From NCBI GenBank assembly GCA_027493935.1, contig JAOSJV010000001.1:434001-498000 (forward strand): a DNA stretch of 64,000 nt, in the 5' to 3' direction. A model generated the notes under the pieces. The model worked only from the letters and a program-made list of their open reading frames with translations, was not told the origin of the DNA and made no database searches. Both the position numbers and the translations under genes were made by a program. This DNA is from Burkholderiales bacterium (lineage in GTDB: Bacteria; Pseudomonadota; Gammaproteobacteria; Burkholderiales; SG8-39). Numbering within the stretch: the first letter of the stretch is position 1; every line of letters begins with the position of its first letter. Below are positions 26,383 to 35,354 of the stretch, in pieces.

Positions 26383-27255
26383 TCAGAAGTAGCTCTCGCG
26401 GACGAAGATCACGTCGTCGGGACGCACCGGCTCGGCGGGGGTCGGCCTCGCGCGTCACCGGCGCGCCGCCGCCCTGCTTGCGCGTGAGCTGCATGCCGCG
26501 CTGCGTGCCGCGCAGCGTCGGGCCGCCGCCGGTCGCGAGCGCCTGCTGCACGGTCATGTCGCGCTCGATGCGGTACTGGCCCGGGCGGTTCACCTCGCCG
26601 TAGATGTAGAAGAGCGGATAGCGCGGCACGTAGATCACGTCGCCGTTCGCGAGCGGGACGTCCTTCGTGCCGTCGCCTTGCTGCAGCAGCGTGTGCACGT
26701 CCACCTGCACGCGCTTCTCCGCGCTGCCTTCCTGCCGCACCAGCGTGACGATGTCGTGGCCGAGCTGCGTGATGCCGCCCGCCAGGGCGAGCACCTCGGA
26801 GAGCTTGCTCCGCGGCTGCTCGAGGTAGAACTTGCCGGGGCGGTTCACCTGGCCGAGCACCGACACCTGGATGCTCTTGAACTGGGTGATCACCACCGTG
26901 ACCTGCGGCTGCTTGACGAACCCGCCGTCGCGCAGCCGCTGCCCGATGGCGCGCTCGAGCGCGAGCGCCGGCACGCCCTTCACCGGCAGGTTGCCGAGCA
27001 GGGGAAGCTGATGAAGCCCTGCTCGGAGACGCGCGTCTCGGTGGTGAGGTCGGGGTTCTGGAACACGGTGATGCGCACGACGTCGCCCGGGCCGAGCGCG
27101 TAGTCGGCGCCGAGCGTGCCCGGCGCCTGGGCGCGCGCGGGGGCGGCGGCGAGCGCGGCGAGGAAGGCGGCGTAGACGAGTGCGCGGAACGCGCGGCGCC
27201 CGGCGGCGATGCGCGCTCCGGGACTGCGCGGCGCGTGGCCGGCGCGCGCCGTCAC
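26383..27255 (-). pseudogene. epsE: Polysaccharide export outer-membrane protein EpsE, two frameshifts
   Basis: GTG 27255 overlaps the epsD stop (GTGA). A signal peptide (FRALVYAAFLAALAAAPARA) is followed by YALGPGDVVRITVFQNPDLT, the Poly_export domain, up to QGFISFP. A frame change near 27000 gives VKGVPALALERAIGQRLRDG, then SLBB segments SIQVSVLGQVNRPGKFYLE and LFYIYGEVNRPGQYRIERD. An extra C in a CCCCC run near 26445 hides the true end, RPDDVIFVRESYF, with a stop at 26383-26385 just before epsF. Rejoined, about 290 residues, collinear with the intact copy at 51604-52404. It forms the Wza-like export channel. Confidence 0.84.
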
Positions 27256-28232
27256 TTGAGCCCCCGGATGCCCTGCTCGATCGCCGATTTCGCCGGCTCG
27301 CCGGCGGCCGGCGCCGCGGGCGCGGCGGCCGGAGCGGGCGCGGCCGGAGCGGGTGTGGCCGGAGCAGGCGTGGCGGCCGGCGCCGCGGCGGCCGCGGCGG
27401 CGAAATCGCCCACGTACTCGATCGTCGCCGCGTCCTTGAGCGACTTCACCTCGCTGCGCGCGAGCGCGGCCTTCTTCTGGTTGGCGAGGTACTGCTCGAT
27501 GAACGGGCGCGCCTTGTCCTCGGCGAGCGGCTGGCTCTCGGTGGCGGCGATCTGCACGATCAGGTGGCCCTGCTGCGAGGGCATGAGCATCGCCTGGCCG
27601 GCGCCGAGCGCCGCGAGGCGGGGCACGATCTCCATCGGCAACTGCTCGGCCGACTTCACGGTGGAGTTGGCGTTGAACGGGATGCGCTCGCGCTTGAGCC
27701 ACTCGACGACGTCGTTCAGCGACTTCGCCTTCTTGAGCTCGGCCTCGAGCTTCGCCGTGGTGAGCCCGGTGCCCGCGCCGATGGCGAGCTCCTGCAGGCG
27801 GTAGAGCTTGCGCTGCGCGAAGAGCTCGGGGTGGTCGGCGTAGAACTTGCGCACTTCCTCGGCCGTGGGTCGCGAGGCCTCGGCGGTGACCGACTCGAGA
27901 TAGGCCTGCGCGAGGATCTGGCGCTTCGACGCCTCGATCGTCTGCATCACGCGCGGGTCGCGGTCGAGCTTGCGCTCCATCGCGCGCTGCACGAGCAGCT
28001 CCTGATCCACCAGCCGATCGAGCACCTGCTTCGTCGCGCCCTTGCGCTGCTCTTCGGTGAGCCCGCGCAGCCGCGCCATCTCGTTGTTGAGCTGGTGCAC
28101 GGTGATCTCTTCCTTGTTCACCTTCACCGCCACTTGCGACGCCGGCTTCTTGTTGTCGCCGCAGGCGGCGAGCAGCGATGCGGCGAGAAGCGCGGCGAAC
28201 AGCGCCGCACGGGCTTGCAGCGAACGGATCAT
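27252..28232 (-). CDS. epsD: EpsD family lipoprotein, SurA-like peptidyl-prolyl isomerase
   Basis: 326 residues from ATG 28232. A lipobox is present in ALLAASLLAACGD (cysteine near residue 25). A SurA/PpiC-type chaperone region follows: VNKEEITVHQLNNEMARLRG, QVLDRLVDQELLVQRAMERK, PTAEEVRKFYADHPELFAQR, then a parvulin-like stretch ending PSQQGHLIVQIAATESQPL. The tail is a low-complexity Ala/Pro linker (about residues 278-310). The function known for the family is an EPS-locus-associated periplasmic isomerase, perhaps helping fold exported or outer-membrane EPS proteins. It is the first gene of the minus-strand EPS operon and is coupled to epsE (GTGA). A repeat-type element lies 260 bp upstream. 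Confidence 0.92.
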   Translation of the reverse strand: MIRSLQARAALFAALLAASLLAACGDNKKPASQVAVKVNKEEITVHQLNNEMARLRGLTEEQRKGATKQVLDRLVDQELLVQRAMERKLDRDPRVMQTIEASKRQILAQAYLESVTAEASRPTAEEVRKFYADHPELFAQRKLYRLQELAIGAGTGLTTAKLEAELKKAKSLNDVVEWLKRERIPFNANSTVKSAEQLPMEIVPRLAALGAGQAMLMPSQQGHLIVQIAATESQPLAEDKARPFIEQYLANQKKAALARSEVKSLKDAATIEYVGDFAAAAAAAPAATPAPATPAPAAPAPAAAPAAPAAGEPAKSAIEQGIRGLK

Positions 28233-28492
28233 CGGCAATCGAGCACGAGCGGCGGGAAGGGAATGGCCCGGGGTGAGCGAAGAGCTTGATTTCGCGACCT
28301 AAAGAGATCCAAACGTTACCGCGTTGCCGCGGGGGCCGCAACAACAAACTGCGCCGCCCGCGCGCCCGAGTGCGCGCGCACGGCACGATCGCGGCCGCGG
28401 CGCGCGCGCTCGAGGCGCGGAGCGACGCCCGCGCCGCCGATTTGCACCGGCATCCGGCGCGGGAGCGGGTGTCCTCGTCGCGCCCGCTCGCG

Positions 28493-28512
28493 CAATTGCA
28501 AACAATCGTGAA
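28493..28512 (-). promoter_or_regulatory. 10-bp-period element upstream of epsD
   Basis: The plus strand reads caattgcaaa/caatcgtgaa; in the sense of epsD it is TTCACGATTG/TTTGCAATTG followed by CGCGAGCGGGCGCG. The two decamers share spacing and the TTxxCxATTG core of the other elements. The remaining 28233-28492 and 28513-28711 are very GC-rich and show no gene. Confidence 0.4.
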
Positions 28513-28711
28513 TTCGGCGAGCAAGTGCGGATGAATGCCGCGCTCGGCGTCTTGCCCGGTGCTAGGCGGCGCGACGAAGCCGCCGCGCGAGCGCGCGGCG
28601 CCGCGCCGCCAAGAGGCGCGCCGAACGGCGCACGCGCCGGCGGCCGCGCGACCGCCGGCGGTGATGCCCCCGCGGGGCCGTGCAGCCCCTTCGTGCGTGT
28701 GGCCGGGTGGC

Positions 28712-29305
28712 TCAGCGCCAGCTGATGCGCCGGCGCACCATGAAGCCGAGAAAGCCGATGCCGGCGAGCATCATCAGGTAGGTGCCCGGCTCGGGCACCG
28801 GCACCCCGAACGCCTGGATCTCGGACGCGGCGTACGCCCCGTCGCCGCCGAGCGGGAAGAGACGCAGCGCGCTCGCGACGATCTCCGAGCCCGGCGCGAG
28901 CACGACGTCGCGCGTCATCATGCCGAAGCCGATGACGCCCGGCACCTGACTGGCCAGGCTGTTCCACGTGCCGTCGAAGTACTCGAACCGGTAGTTCTCG
29001 TTGTTGTCGACCTGGACCTTGAATGCGCTCAGGATGAACGAGCCGCCGAGGTCGATCTGGATCCCGAGGAAGTTCGCACTCGAGGGCTGCCACCACACGG
29101 TTCCGGTTTGCCAGTTGGTCTGTTCGGCCAAGAAGTTGCCGTCGGTGAGGGTGTCGACGAGCGAGAAGTCCCCACCGGTGAGCGAGCCCGAACCGAAGAG
29201 CACCGCGGACGCGCTCTTGCCGAGCAGGACGTTCGGGTCGGTGGCCTGCGCGGGCGATGCCGCGATGCAGGCCGTGGCGACGAGTGCCCCGAGAAACCGT
29301 TTCAT
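28712..29305 (-). CDS. PEP-CTERM protein with discoidin-like (F5/8 type C) body
   Basis: 197 residues from ATG 29305, with a strong ribosome site AGGAGGT 7 bp upstream. The signal peptide is RFLGALVATACIAASPAQA. The body, SASAVLFGSGSLTGGDFSLV, TLTDGNFLAEQTNWQTGTVW and IQIDLGGSFILSAFKVQVDN, has the pattern of F5/8 type C carbohydrate- or lipid-binding beta-sandwiches. The C-terminus VPVPEPGTYLMMLAGIGFLG, FMVRRR is an exosortase sorting signal. It lies between epsD and epsL on the same strand, so it is probably the EPS-locus PEP-CTERM protein. A surface protein binding the polysaccharide is a reasonable but unproven guess. Confidence 0.9.
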   Translation of the reverse strand: MKRFLGALVATACIAASPAQATDPNVLLGKSASAVLFGSGSLTGGDFSLVDTLTDGNFLAEQTNWQTGTVWWQPSSANFLGIQIDLGGSFILSAFKVQVDNNENYRFEYFDGTWNSLASQVPGVIGFGMMTRDVVLAPGSEIVASALRLFPLGGDGAYAASEIQAFGVPVPEPGTYLMMLAGIGFLGFMVRRRISWR

Positions 29306-29454
29306 GATCCACCTCCTGTTGACGCGTTCATTGCCGCTGGCGAATGGCTCTCCGCGCCCGAGTCTGCAGCTGCGCTTGTTATGCCAAGAGCATAGCCGCG
29401 CCGGGGCGCGATGCGCGTGAACCGACGCGGAACGCGGCGGAATTCGCGCGCGCG

Positions 29455-29471
29455 CCGTGACATTTTCACGG
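29455..29471. promoter_or_regulatory. Inverted repeat CCGTGA-N5-TCACGG upstream of a PEP-CTERM gene
   Basis: CCGTGA (29455-29460), CATTT, TCACGG (29466-29471) is a perfect 6-bp dyad about 150 bp before the ATG at 29305. It contains TGACA and TTCAC cores like the direct-repeat elements elsewhere, but here as an inverted repeat. The rest of 29306-29650 shows no gene. Confidence 0.3.
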
Positions 29472-29650
29472 GCGGGCGGCACGCGCGAAGCGTCCGCGCG
29501 CCGACATCAGCCGATCGGCCTAGCCTGAGCGTCGGGCGGCGGCGACGGTGCGGGCGAGCGCTGCGGAGGCAACGCTCGGCGGCGATCGGGGCGTGCTGCG
29601 CTCGGCGGGCGATGCACGCCACCGTGCGCGGTTCGCGCGCTTGGTGCGCG

Positions 29651-30856
29651 TCAGAAGTTGAACTGCACCGTCCCGTACATCGTGTTGTCGTCGAACTGCC
29701 GCGTGGGGAAGTTCGAGCTGCGCGTCGAGTAGCGGTAGCCGGCGGCGAGCAGCCAGTTGTAGGTCGGCGCCCAGCGCAGGCCGAGACCGGCGTAGCGGAT
29801 GCGGTCGTCGATGGCCGGAATGCCGGCAAAGACCGCGTCGCCCGCGTAGTCGCGGCGCTGGTACTCGAGGTTGGCGTCGAGTCGCACTTTCGGGCTGACG
29901 AGCCAGTACGGGCTCACGCTCGCCGCGCTGGTGACGACGTAGGTGGCGGTGATGTCCTCGATCGCGCCGATCTCGCGCCGGCCGAGGAAGGTGATGCCGG
30001 TCTTGACGGTCGGCGCCCAGTCGAGGCTCACGCGGCCGGTCGGGCCGCTGAACTCGCGGCCGGCGAGGTTCGGGAACTCGCGCCGCGTGTAACCCGCGCG
30101 GCCGTACAGGCGCGTCGCCGGCGAGAGCACCCAGTTGACGTCGCCCGCGAGCTCGTACTGGTCGAAGCTCGTGTCCGAGACGAGCGTCGGCGCCGGGCGC
30201 TCCGGGTAGCTGCCGTAGGTGTAGCGCCCGGTCACGCGCACGAAGTTCGCCTGGCTCGACTCGTACTTGATGCCGCCCTCGACCCACGTGCGGTCGAGAT
30301 CGAGCGTCTCGAACGCGCTGTCGCTGTTGCGAAAGCGCGTGTAGTTGGCGCCGCCCGAGAGCCGCAAGTTGCGAACCAGCCAGTAGTCGGCGTTGACGTG
30401 GAACTCATCGGTGGTGCGGACGTTGCGCCGGTCGAAGTTGCGGTTGTCGGCGAAGCCCGCGAGGTCGGTGCCGCGCCGGTAGCCGAGATCGCCTTTCCAG
30501 GCGTTGCCGAACTGGTAGAGCCAGCGCGCCGAGCCGTTGATGCCGGTCCAGTCGAGATAGTCGTACGCGCCGGAGTAGCGGTTGTTGAGCAGCGTGACCT
30601 CGGCGAGGAAGCGCTGGCGGCTCACCGGCACGTCGACCACCGCCTGCCCGTAGAGCGTGGTCACGAACGCGCTGCGCGAGTCGGTGGCCACGCCCACCAC
30701 GCGCGGGCTCACGCCGTCGGGCAGGCGCAGCAGGTTGTCGTCGTAGGTGAGGGTGGTGCCGACGGAGAAATTGACCGTGTCGCCCTCCTTGGCCGGCGCG
30801 GGTGCGGCGGTGGCGAGGGCGGCAGCGGCGAGCAGGAGGTGCAGTGTGCGATACAT
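29651..30856 (-). CDS. epsL: EPS outer-membrane protein EpsL (beta-barrel)
   Basis: 401 residues from ATG 30856 (an in-frame TTG lies seven codons upstream). The signal peptide is TLHLLLAAAALATAAPAPAK. A beta-barrel follows with alternating hydrophobic/aromatic strands: [77 protein letters not shown], and a terminal aromatic strand MYGTVQFNF as expected for BAM substrates. This is the EpsL family tied to B-type exosortase EPS loci, presumably part of secretion across the outer membrane. A collinear paralogue lies at 49661-50923 (shared [18 protein letters not shown], STRxSNF). Confidence 0.92.
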   Translation of the reverse strand: MYRTLHLLLAAAALATAAPAPAKEGDTVNFSVGTTLTYDDNLLRLPDGVSPRVVGVATDSRSAFVTTLYGQAVVDVPVSRQRFLAEVTLLNNRYSGAYDYLDWTGINGSARWLYQFGNAWKGDLGYRRGTDLAGFADNRNFDRRNVRTTDEFHVNADYWLVRNLRLSGGANYTRFRNSDSAFETLDLDRTWVEGGIKYESSQANFVRVTGRYTYGSYPERPAPTLVSDTSFDQYELAGDVNWVLSPATRLYGRAGYTRREFPNLAGREFSGPTGRVSLDWAPTVKTGITFLGRREIGAIEDITATYVVTSAASVSPYWLVSPKVRLDANLEYQRRDYAGDAVFAGIPAIDDRIRYAGLGLRWAPTYNWLLAAGYRYSTRSSNFPTRQFDDNTMYGTVQFNF

Positions 30857-30957
30857 GATACATCTAAGAAGCGCCAAAACATGGGCTTATGGGCAAAATA
30901 TCATAAATTACTGGAAGTTGAACAGCAAAGTTTGCCGCGCGCGCGGCACCGGTCGCG

Positions 30958-31614
30958 CTAGCGCAGCGCCCAGTCTCCGGTGCGCAGCACCCAGACCTCG
31001 AGGGCGAGGTTGGTGAGGGCGTGCGCGACGATGACCGGCCCGAGGCGGCCGACCCGGCGGTAGAGCTCGCCGTAGGCGAGCCCGGCGACCAGGCCGGCGA
31101 GCCAGAGGTGATGCTCGGCCGCGAATACCGCGGCGCAGATAACAAGTGAGCGCACGCTCACATCGCGGGGTGCGACCGCCAGGAACTCCGACCGCTCGAG
31201 CCAGCGCAGGACAAAGGAGCGCCAGAAGAGCTCCTCCATGACCGGCACGATCGCCACCGCGCCGACGAAGCGGAGCGCGACGCCGATCGGGTCGGCTCCG
31301 CTCCCGCTCAGCGTGGCGTCGAAGCCACGCCCCTCGCCCAGGGTCGCCCAGCCGAAGTCGAGCTGGATCCACAGGACGAAGACGCCGCCGCCGACGAGCG
31401 CGGCGAGCGCCCAGTCGCGCGGGCGGGCCTGCACCGGGCGATGCAGCTCGACGTAGCGCGGCCAGTAGAACGCGAGGAGCGCGGCGACGAGCCCGAGCTG
31501 CACGGGATAGAGCCAGGGCGTGCGCTCGGGCAGGAGCGACTCCACCACGAGAAAGGCGATGTAGAGCGCGAACGGCGCCGCGCGCGCGAGCATGTCCTGG
31601 GTGGCCGGTTTCAT
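30958..31614 (-). CDS. Exosortase-associated CAAX (CPBP) membrane protease
   Basis: 218 residues with six to seven hydrophobic segments. The CPBP/Abi motifs are present: VMEELFWRSFVLRWLE (EExxxR, metal-binding glutamates), FAAEHHLWLAGLVAGLAYG (histidine) and VIVAHALTNLALE (HxxxN). Members of the PEP-CTERM-associated subgroup are found beside exosortases; substrates are unknown. The ATG at 31614 has no strong ribosome site. It lies between epsL (same strand) and the divergent epsB, about 180 bp away across a promoter region. Confidence 0.88.
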   Translation of the reverse strand: MKPATQDMLARAAPFALYIAFLVVESLLPERTPWLYPVQLGLVAALLAFYWPRYVELHRPVQARPRDWALAALVGGGVFVLWIQLDFGWATLGEGRGFDATLSGSGADPIGVALRFVGAVAIVPVMEELFWRSFVLRWLERSEFLAVAPRDVSVRSLVICAAVFAAEHHLWLAGLVAGLAYGELYRRVGRLGPVIVAHALTNLALEVWVLRTGDWALR

Positions 31615-31670
31615 CGTGGCAGCGCCGGGGCGCGCGGCGATTCTGGCACCGCGCGCGCGCGCAGGCCACC

Positions 31671-31766
31671 GTGTTGCATTGTTTGACATTGTCGGCGCGC
31701 GCAAGCGGAAATAAGTCGCCCGCGGTTCACCGCGCGCGAGGGGCGCGCGCCGGCCGGTGCTAGACT
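31671..31766 (+). promoter_or_regulatory. epsB promoter region
   Basis: GTGTTGCATT/GTTTGACATT (31671-31690) is a 10-bp-period pair followed by GTCGGCGCGCGC. Downstream, GAGGGGCGCGCGCCG (31738-31752) and GTGC-TAGACT (-10-like hexamer 31761-31766) reproduce the arrangement before the PEP-CTERM gene at 4108. The GAGGGG-to-TAGACT spacing of 23 bases start to start fits a -35/-10 pair. Confidence 0.45.
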
Positions 31767-31795
31767 GGATTTCTTACTCGGGCGCGTCGCGGGGC

Positions 31796-33199
31796 ATGCT
31801 GGCGGAATCGGGGAAGCAACCGGCATCGCTGAGAGGACAGATCTCGGTCCTCGCGTTCGTGCGGATGACGCTCGATCCGGTCGTGATCGTGGCGGCCTTC
31901 TTCGTTTGCACGCTCGCCGTCACCGGCACGTTCCGCCCGCCCGATCTCGTGCTCGGGCTGATCGTCTTCTCGCTCACTTTCCCGGGCAACCTGGCGCTCA
32001 CGCCGGGCGCGCGGGGGCTGTTCCGCGAGATCCTCATCAGCTGGACCGTGATCGTCGCGATCCTGCTGTTCTTCGGCTGGGCGACCGGCTTTCTCGGCTG
32101 GTACGACGAGGAGGCGATCGGCATCTGGATGGCCGCCACGCCGCTGCTGCTCTACGGTGCGCACCGGGTGGTGCCGGTGGTGTTGCCGCGCGTGCTCGCC
32201 GTCGAGGGCTATCGCACGGCCGTGATCGCCGGCCTGACCGAGTCGGGCCGCCGGCTCGCCGAGCGGTTCGAGGCGCGCGCCTGGCTCGGGGTGAAGGTGC
32301 TCGGCTTCTTCGACGACCGCGACGGCGGCGCGGGCGATCGGATCGACGAAGTTCCGGCGCCCGGCCTCAAGGGCAAGCTCGCCGATCTGCCGGCGTTCGT
32401 GAAGGAGGCGGGCGTCGAGGCGATCTTCATCACGCTCCCGATGGGCACGCAGCCGCGCATCCTGTGGCTGCTCGAGGAGCTGCGCGACACCACCGCCTCG
32501 ATCTACTTCGTGCCGGACATCTTCCTCTACGACATCATCCAGGCGCGCGTCGACGACATCGACGGCGTTCCGGTGGTGGCCGTCTGCGAGACGCCGTTCT
32601 ACGGCGTGAACGGCCTGGTGAAGCGCATCTCCGACATCGTGCTCGCCGCGCTGATTCTCGTCCTGACCGCGCCGCTCATGCTCGCGATCGCCGTCGGCGT
32701 GAAGCTCTCGTCGCCCGGCCCGGTGATCTTCCGCCAGCGCCGCTACGGCCTGGACGGCAAGGAGATCGTCATCTACAAGTTCCGCACCATGCGCGTGATG
32801 GAGGATGGCGGCACGATCCCGCAGGCGCGCAAGGGCGACCAGCGCGTGACGCGCTTCGGCGCGTGCCTGCGCCGGCTGTCGCTCGACGAGCTGCCGCAGT
32901 TCGTCAACGTGCTGCAGGGGCGCATGAGCGTGGTCGGCCCGCGGCCGCACGCGGTCGCGCACAACGAGCTCTACCGCAAGGTGATCAAGGGCTACATGGT
33001 GCGCCACAAGGTGAAGCCCGGCATCACCGGGCTCGCGCAGGTGTCGGGCGCGCGCGGCGAGACCGACACGGTCGAGAAGATGCAGCGGCGCATCGAGCTC
33101 GACCTCGCCTACCTGCGCAACTGGTCGCTCAGGCTCGATCTGGAGATCATCTTGAAGACGATCCCGGTGCTGATCAGGGGGCAGAAGAATGCGTACTAG
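31796..33199 (+). CDS. epsB: Undecaprenyl-phosphate sugar phosphotransferase (EPS-initiating)
   Basis: 467 residues. ATG 31796 is chosen because the only upstream start lies inside the promoter. Four N-terminal membrane helices precede a CoA-binding-like Rossmann region (RTAVIAGLTESGRRLAERFE, GVKVLGFFDDRDGG). A fifth helix (VLAALILVLTAPLMLAIAVG) leads into the bacterial sugar transferase domain: PGPVIFRQRRYGLDGKEIVI, YKFRTMRVM, FGACLRRLSLDELPQFVNVL, SVVGPRPHAVAHNELY and KVKPGITGLAQVSGARGETD. It loads the first sugar phosphate, often glucose-1-P, onto undecaprenyl phosphate, starting EPS synthesis. The remaining eps genes are divergent from it. Confidence 0.95.
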   Translation: MLAESGKQPASLRGQISVLAFVRMTLDPVVIVAAFFVCTLAVTGTFRPPDLVLGLIVFSLTFPGNLALTPGARGLFREILISWTVIVAILLFFGWATGFLGWYDEEAIGIWMAATPLLLYGAHRVVPVVLPRVLAVEGYRTAVIAGLTESGRRLAERFEARAWLGVKVLGFFDDRDGGAGDRIDEVPAPGLKGKLADLPAFVKEAGVEAIFITLPMGTQPRILWLLEELRDTTASIYFVPDIFLYDIIQARVDDIDGVPVVAVCETPFYGVNGLVKRISDIVLAALILVLTAPLMLAIAVGVKLSSPGPVIFRQRRYGLDGKEIVIYKFRTMRVMEDGGTIPQARKGDQRVTRFGACLRRLSLDELPQFVNVLQGRMSVVGPRPHAVAHNELYRKVIKGYMVRHKVKPGITGLAQVSGARGETDTVEKMQRRIELDLAYLRNWSLRLDLEIILKTIPVLIRGQKNAY

Positions 33200-33433
33200 C
33201 GCCTGCCTCGAACCCGCGCCGGCGGTGCTTCGGGTGCGGGCGGCGGTGCGGACAGCGGGCAGGCGGCCGCCCGAGCGTCGCTGACCGAGCGAGGCGCGCA
33301 TCCCCGGCCGATTGCCGCCTGCGCCGTCTCGACTTGAGGTAGGGTCCGGGGTGGGCGGGGCGCGGCACGCGCTGGTGGTGATCCCCGCCGCCATTGCCTG
33401 CCGCCTGGTGCCGCTCCTCGTACCGCTTCTCGC

Positions 33434-33850
33434 GTGACCCGAAAGCTCGTCTCGCTCCTGCGATCGCCCCCGGCTGCGCTGCGCGTCGCCTGCGCGATCG
33501 CGTTCGCCGTTCTGGTAGCAGGCCTCTTCGTCGTGGGCTCGATGCCGGTCGCCGCCGGGTTGCTGCGCGCGCCGTGGGACAAGCTCGCGCACTTCGCGCA
33601 CTTCGGCCTGCTCACCGTGCTGCTGCTGCTCGCAACCCGTGGCCGCCGGCCGTTGGCGGTGTTCCTCGCGGTGTGCGCGGTGGGCGTCGCCGATGAGCTC
33701 TTCCAGTCACGGCTCCCCGGGCGCTACGCGACGTGGGGCGATCTCGCGGTCGACGTCTTCGCGGCCGGGGTGATGGTCGTCGTGGTGCGGCAGTGGGTGA
33801 AAGGGACGCAGGCGGCCGCCGACGATCAGCCGCCGAGGGCCGACTCGTAG
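33434..33850 (+). CDS. VanZ-like membrane protein
   Basis: 138 residues from GTG 33434, with no obvious ribosome site. Four hydrophobic segments. The VanZ motifs WDKLAHFAHFGLLTVLL and GVADELFQSRLPGRYATWGD followed by LAVDVFAAG are clear. Small VanZ proteins are frequent beside exosortase/EPS genes and have no established biochemical role. The gene end overlaps the convergent dacB end by 25 bp. The interval 33200-33433 holds no clear gene, though a frame ending LACxLVPLLVPLLA-like just before the GTG could be a short upstream peptide. Confidence 0.82.
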   Translation: MTRKLVSLLRSPPAALRVACAIAFAVLVAGLFVVGSMPVAAGLLRAPWDKLAHFAHFGLLTVLLLLATRGRRPLAVFLAVCAVGVADELFQSRLPGRYATWGDLAVDVFAAGVMVVVVRQWVKGTQAAADDQPPRADS

Positions 33851-35277
33851 GCCCAGCGCAGCACCGCGTCGTGCGCCGGCTGGCTCGCGCCGGCGTTCGG
33901 GCCGCCGACGAAGAACACCACCACCAGGCGCCGGCCGGCGTGATCGAGCACGTAGCCGGCGAGCGTGCGCGCGTCGGCGAGCGAGCCGCTCTTCACGTGG
34001 GCGCGGCCGGCGACCGCCTGCTGCTTGAGCCTCCGCTTCATCGTGCCGTCGAGCGCCACGATCGGCAGCGAGGCGACGAGCTCGGGCATCACCGGGCTCG
34101 CGAACGCGGCGAGCAGCAGCCGCCCCATGCCGCCGGCGCTGATGCGCTCGCTGCGCGAGAGGCCCGAGCCGTTCTCGATCACGAGCTCGGGCAGCGCGAG
34201 CCCGCGCTCCGCGAGCCAGGCGTGCACGGCGCGCGCCGAGCGGTCGTAGCGCCCGGGCAGCTTGAGCGCCTCGGCCGAGAGCGTGAGGAACACCTGGCGC
34301 GCCATGACGTTGTTCGAGTACTTGTTGATGTCGCGCACCAGCTCGGCGGCGGTCGCCGATTCGTGGACGGCGAAGCGGCGCGCCATCGGCGGCACCGGCG
34401 CCTCGCGGTAGCCGCCCGCGAGCGCGCCGCCGGCGGCGCTCCAGAGCTGCCGGAACACGCCGTACACGAACTCCGGGTGGGTGAGCAGGCTCACGTTCCA
34501 GTAGCGCTCGCCGCAGGCCGCGGGCATCGCGCCGGAGAAGACGACGTGCGCGCCGGCGGCGCGTTCGCGCACGTCGATGCGCAGGCGCGCGCGCCAGTCG
34601 CCGCACGGCGCCGCGGTGAGCTTCACGCGGTTGTCGAGCTCGAGCTGCACCGGGTGCGGCTCGGCGATGATGCGCGCGGTGCCGTGGTCGATCTCGGGCA
34701 CGAACAGGAAGCGCACCGTTTTGAAGTTCAGGAGCAGCGCATCGGCGCCGACGTTGTACGCGCGCAGCGGCTCGCCGTCGAAGCGCCCCGGGTCGTGGCC
34801 GGCGACGTCGAAGTAGCCGCGGTCGAGCACGAGATCGCCCCGGATCTCGCGCAGGCCGCGCGCGCGCAGCGACTGCACGAAGAGCCAGAAGTCCTCGAGC
34901 GTGAGCTTCGGATCGCCGTGGCCCTTCAGCACGAGATCGCCGTCGAGCACCCCGTCGTGGAGCGGTCCGGCGATGTAGGCCTCGGTCTTCCAGGTGAAGG
35001 TCGGGCCGAGCAGCTCGAGCGCGGCGAACGTCGTGACGAGCTTGATGGTGGAGGCCGGGTGCATCGGCTCGGCCGCGTTGAACGCGACCACCGGCGCGGA
35101 CGCGCCGACCTCCTGCACGAAGAGCGACGCGTCCGCCTCCGCGATGCCGGCGCGGGCGAGCGCGCGGGCGACCGGCTGGGGCAGGACGGGCGGCTGCGCC
35201 GCCGCCGACGTGGCGAGCGCCGCGGCGCAGACGAGAGCGGCGGCCAGGCGGCGAAGCGATGCAGCGACGAGCGGCAT
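33826..35277 (-). CDS. dacB: D-alanyl-D-alanine carboxypeptidase/endopeptidase (PBP4 type)
   Basis: 483 residues. The signal peptide is LAAALVCAAALATSAAAQ. Active-site motifs of the S13 peptidase family: SxxK in HPASTIKLVTTFAALEL (Ser76), SxN in INKYSNNVMARQVFLTL, KTG-like in GRAHVKSGSLADARTLAGYV. The long insert between SxxK and SxN (DGDLVLKGHGDPKLTLEDFW) is typical of PBP4. It trims or cross-link-cleaves peptidoglycan in the periplasm. It is not obviously part of the EPS operons. It is followed by a convergent VanZ gene and preceded by repeat array A4, so any promoter must lie in the short stretch between 35278 and about 35354 or within the array. Confidence 0.94.
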   Translation of the reverse strand: MPLVAASLRRLAAALVCAAALATSAAAQPPVLPQPVARALARAGIAEADASLFVQEVGASAPVVAFNAAEPMHPASTIKLVTTFAALELLGPTFTWKTEAYIAGPLHDGVLDGDLVLKGHGDPKLTLEDFWLFVQSLRARGLREIRGDLVLDRGYFDVAGHDPGRFDGEPLRAYNVGADALLLNFKTVRFLFVPEIDHGTARIIAEPHPVQLELDNRVKLTAAPCGDWRARLRIDVRERAAGAHVVFSGAMPAACGERYWNVSLLTHPEFVYGVFRQLWSAAGGALAGGYREAPVPPMARRFAVHESATAAELVRDINKYSNNVMARQVFLTLSAEALKLPGRYDRSARAVHAWLAERGLALPELVIENGSGLSRSERISAGGMGRLLLAAFASPVMPELVASLPIVALDGTMKRRLKQQAVAGRAHVKSGSLADARTLAGYVLDHAGRRLVVVFFVGGPNAGASQPAHDAVLRWAYESALGG

Positions 35278-35354
35278 GGGCGCGAGCCCCAGTATGCCAC
35301 GCGTGCGCCCGCGCACCGGCGTTCCCTTCCTTCGCCCGGAGTGAAGAAAGTCAG

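Noticed and set aside
33200..33433. Small gene ending ...LVPLLVPLLA and overlapping the VanZ start
   Set aside because: No ribosome site, no credible start and no family; the overlap may be chance.
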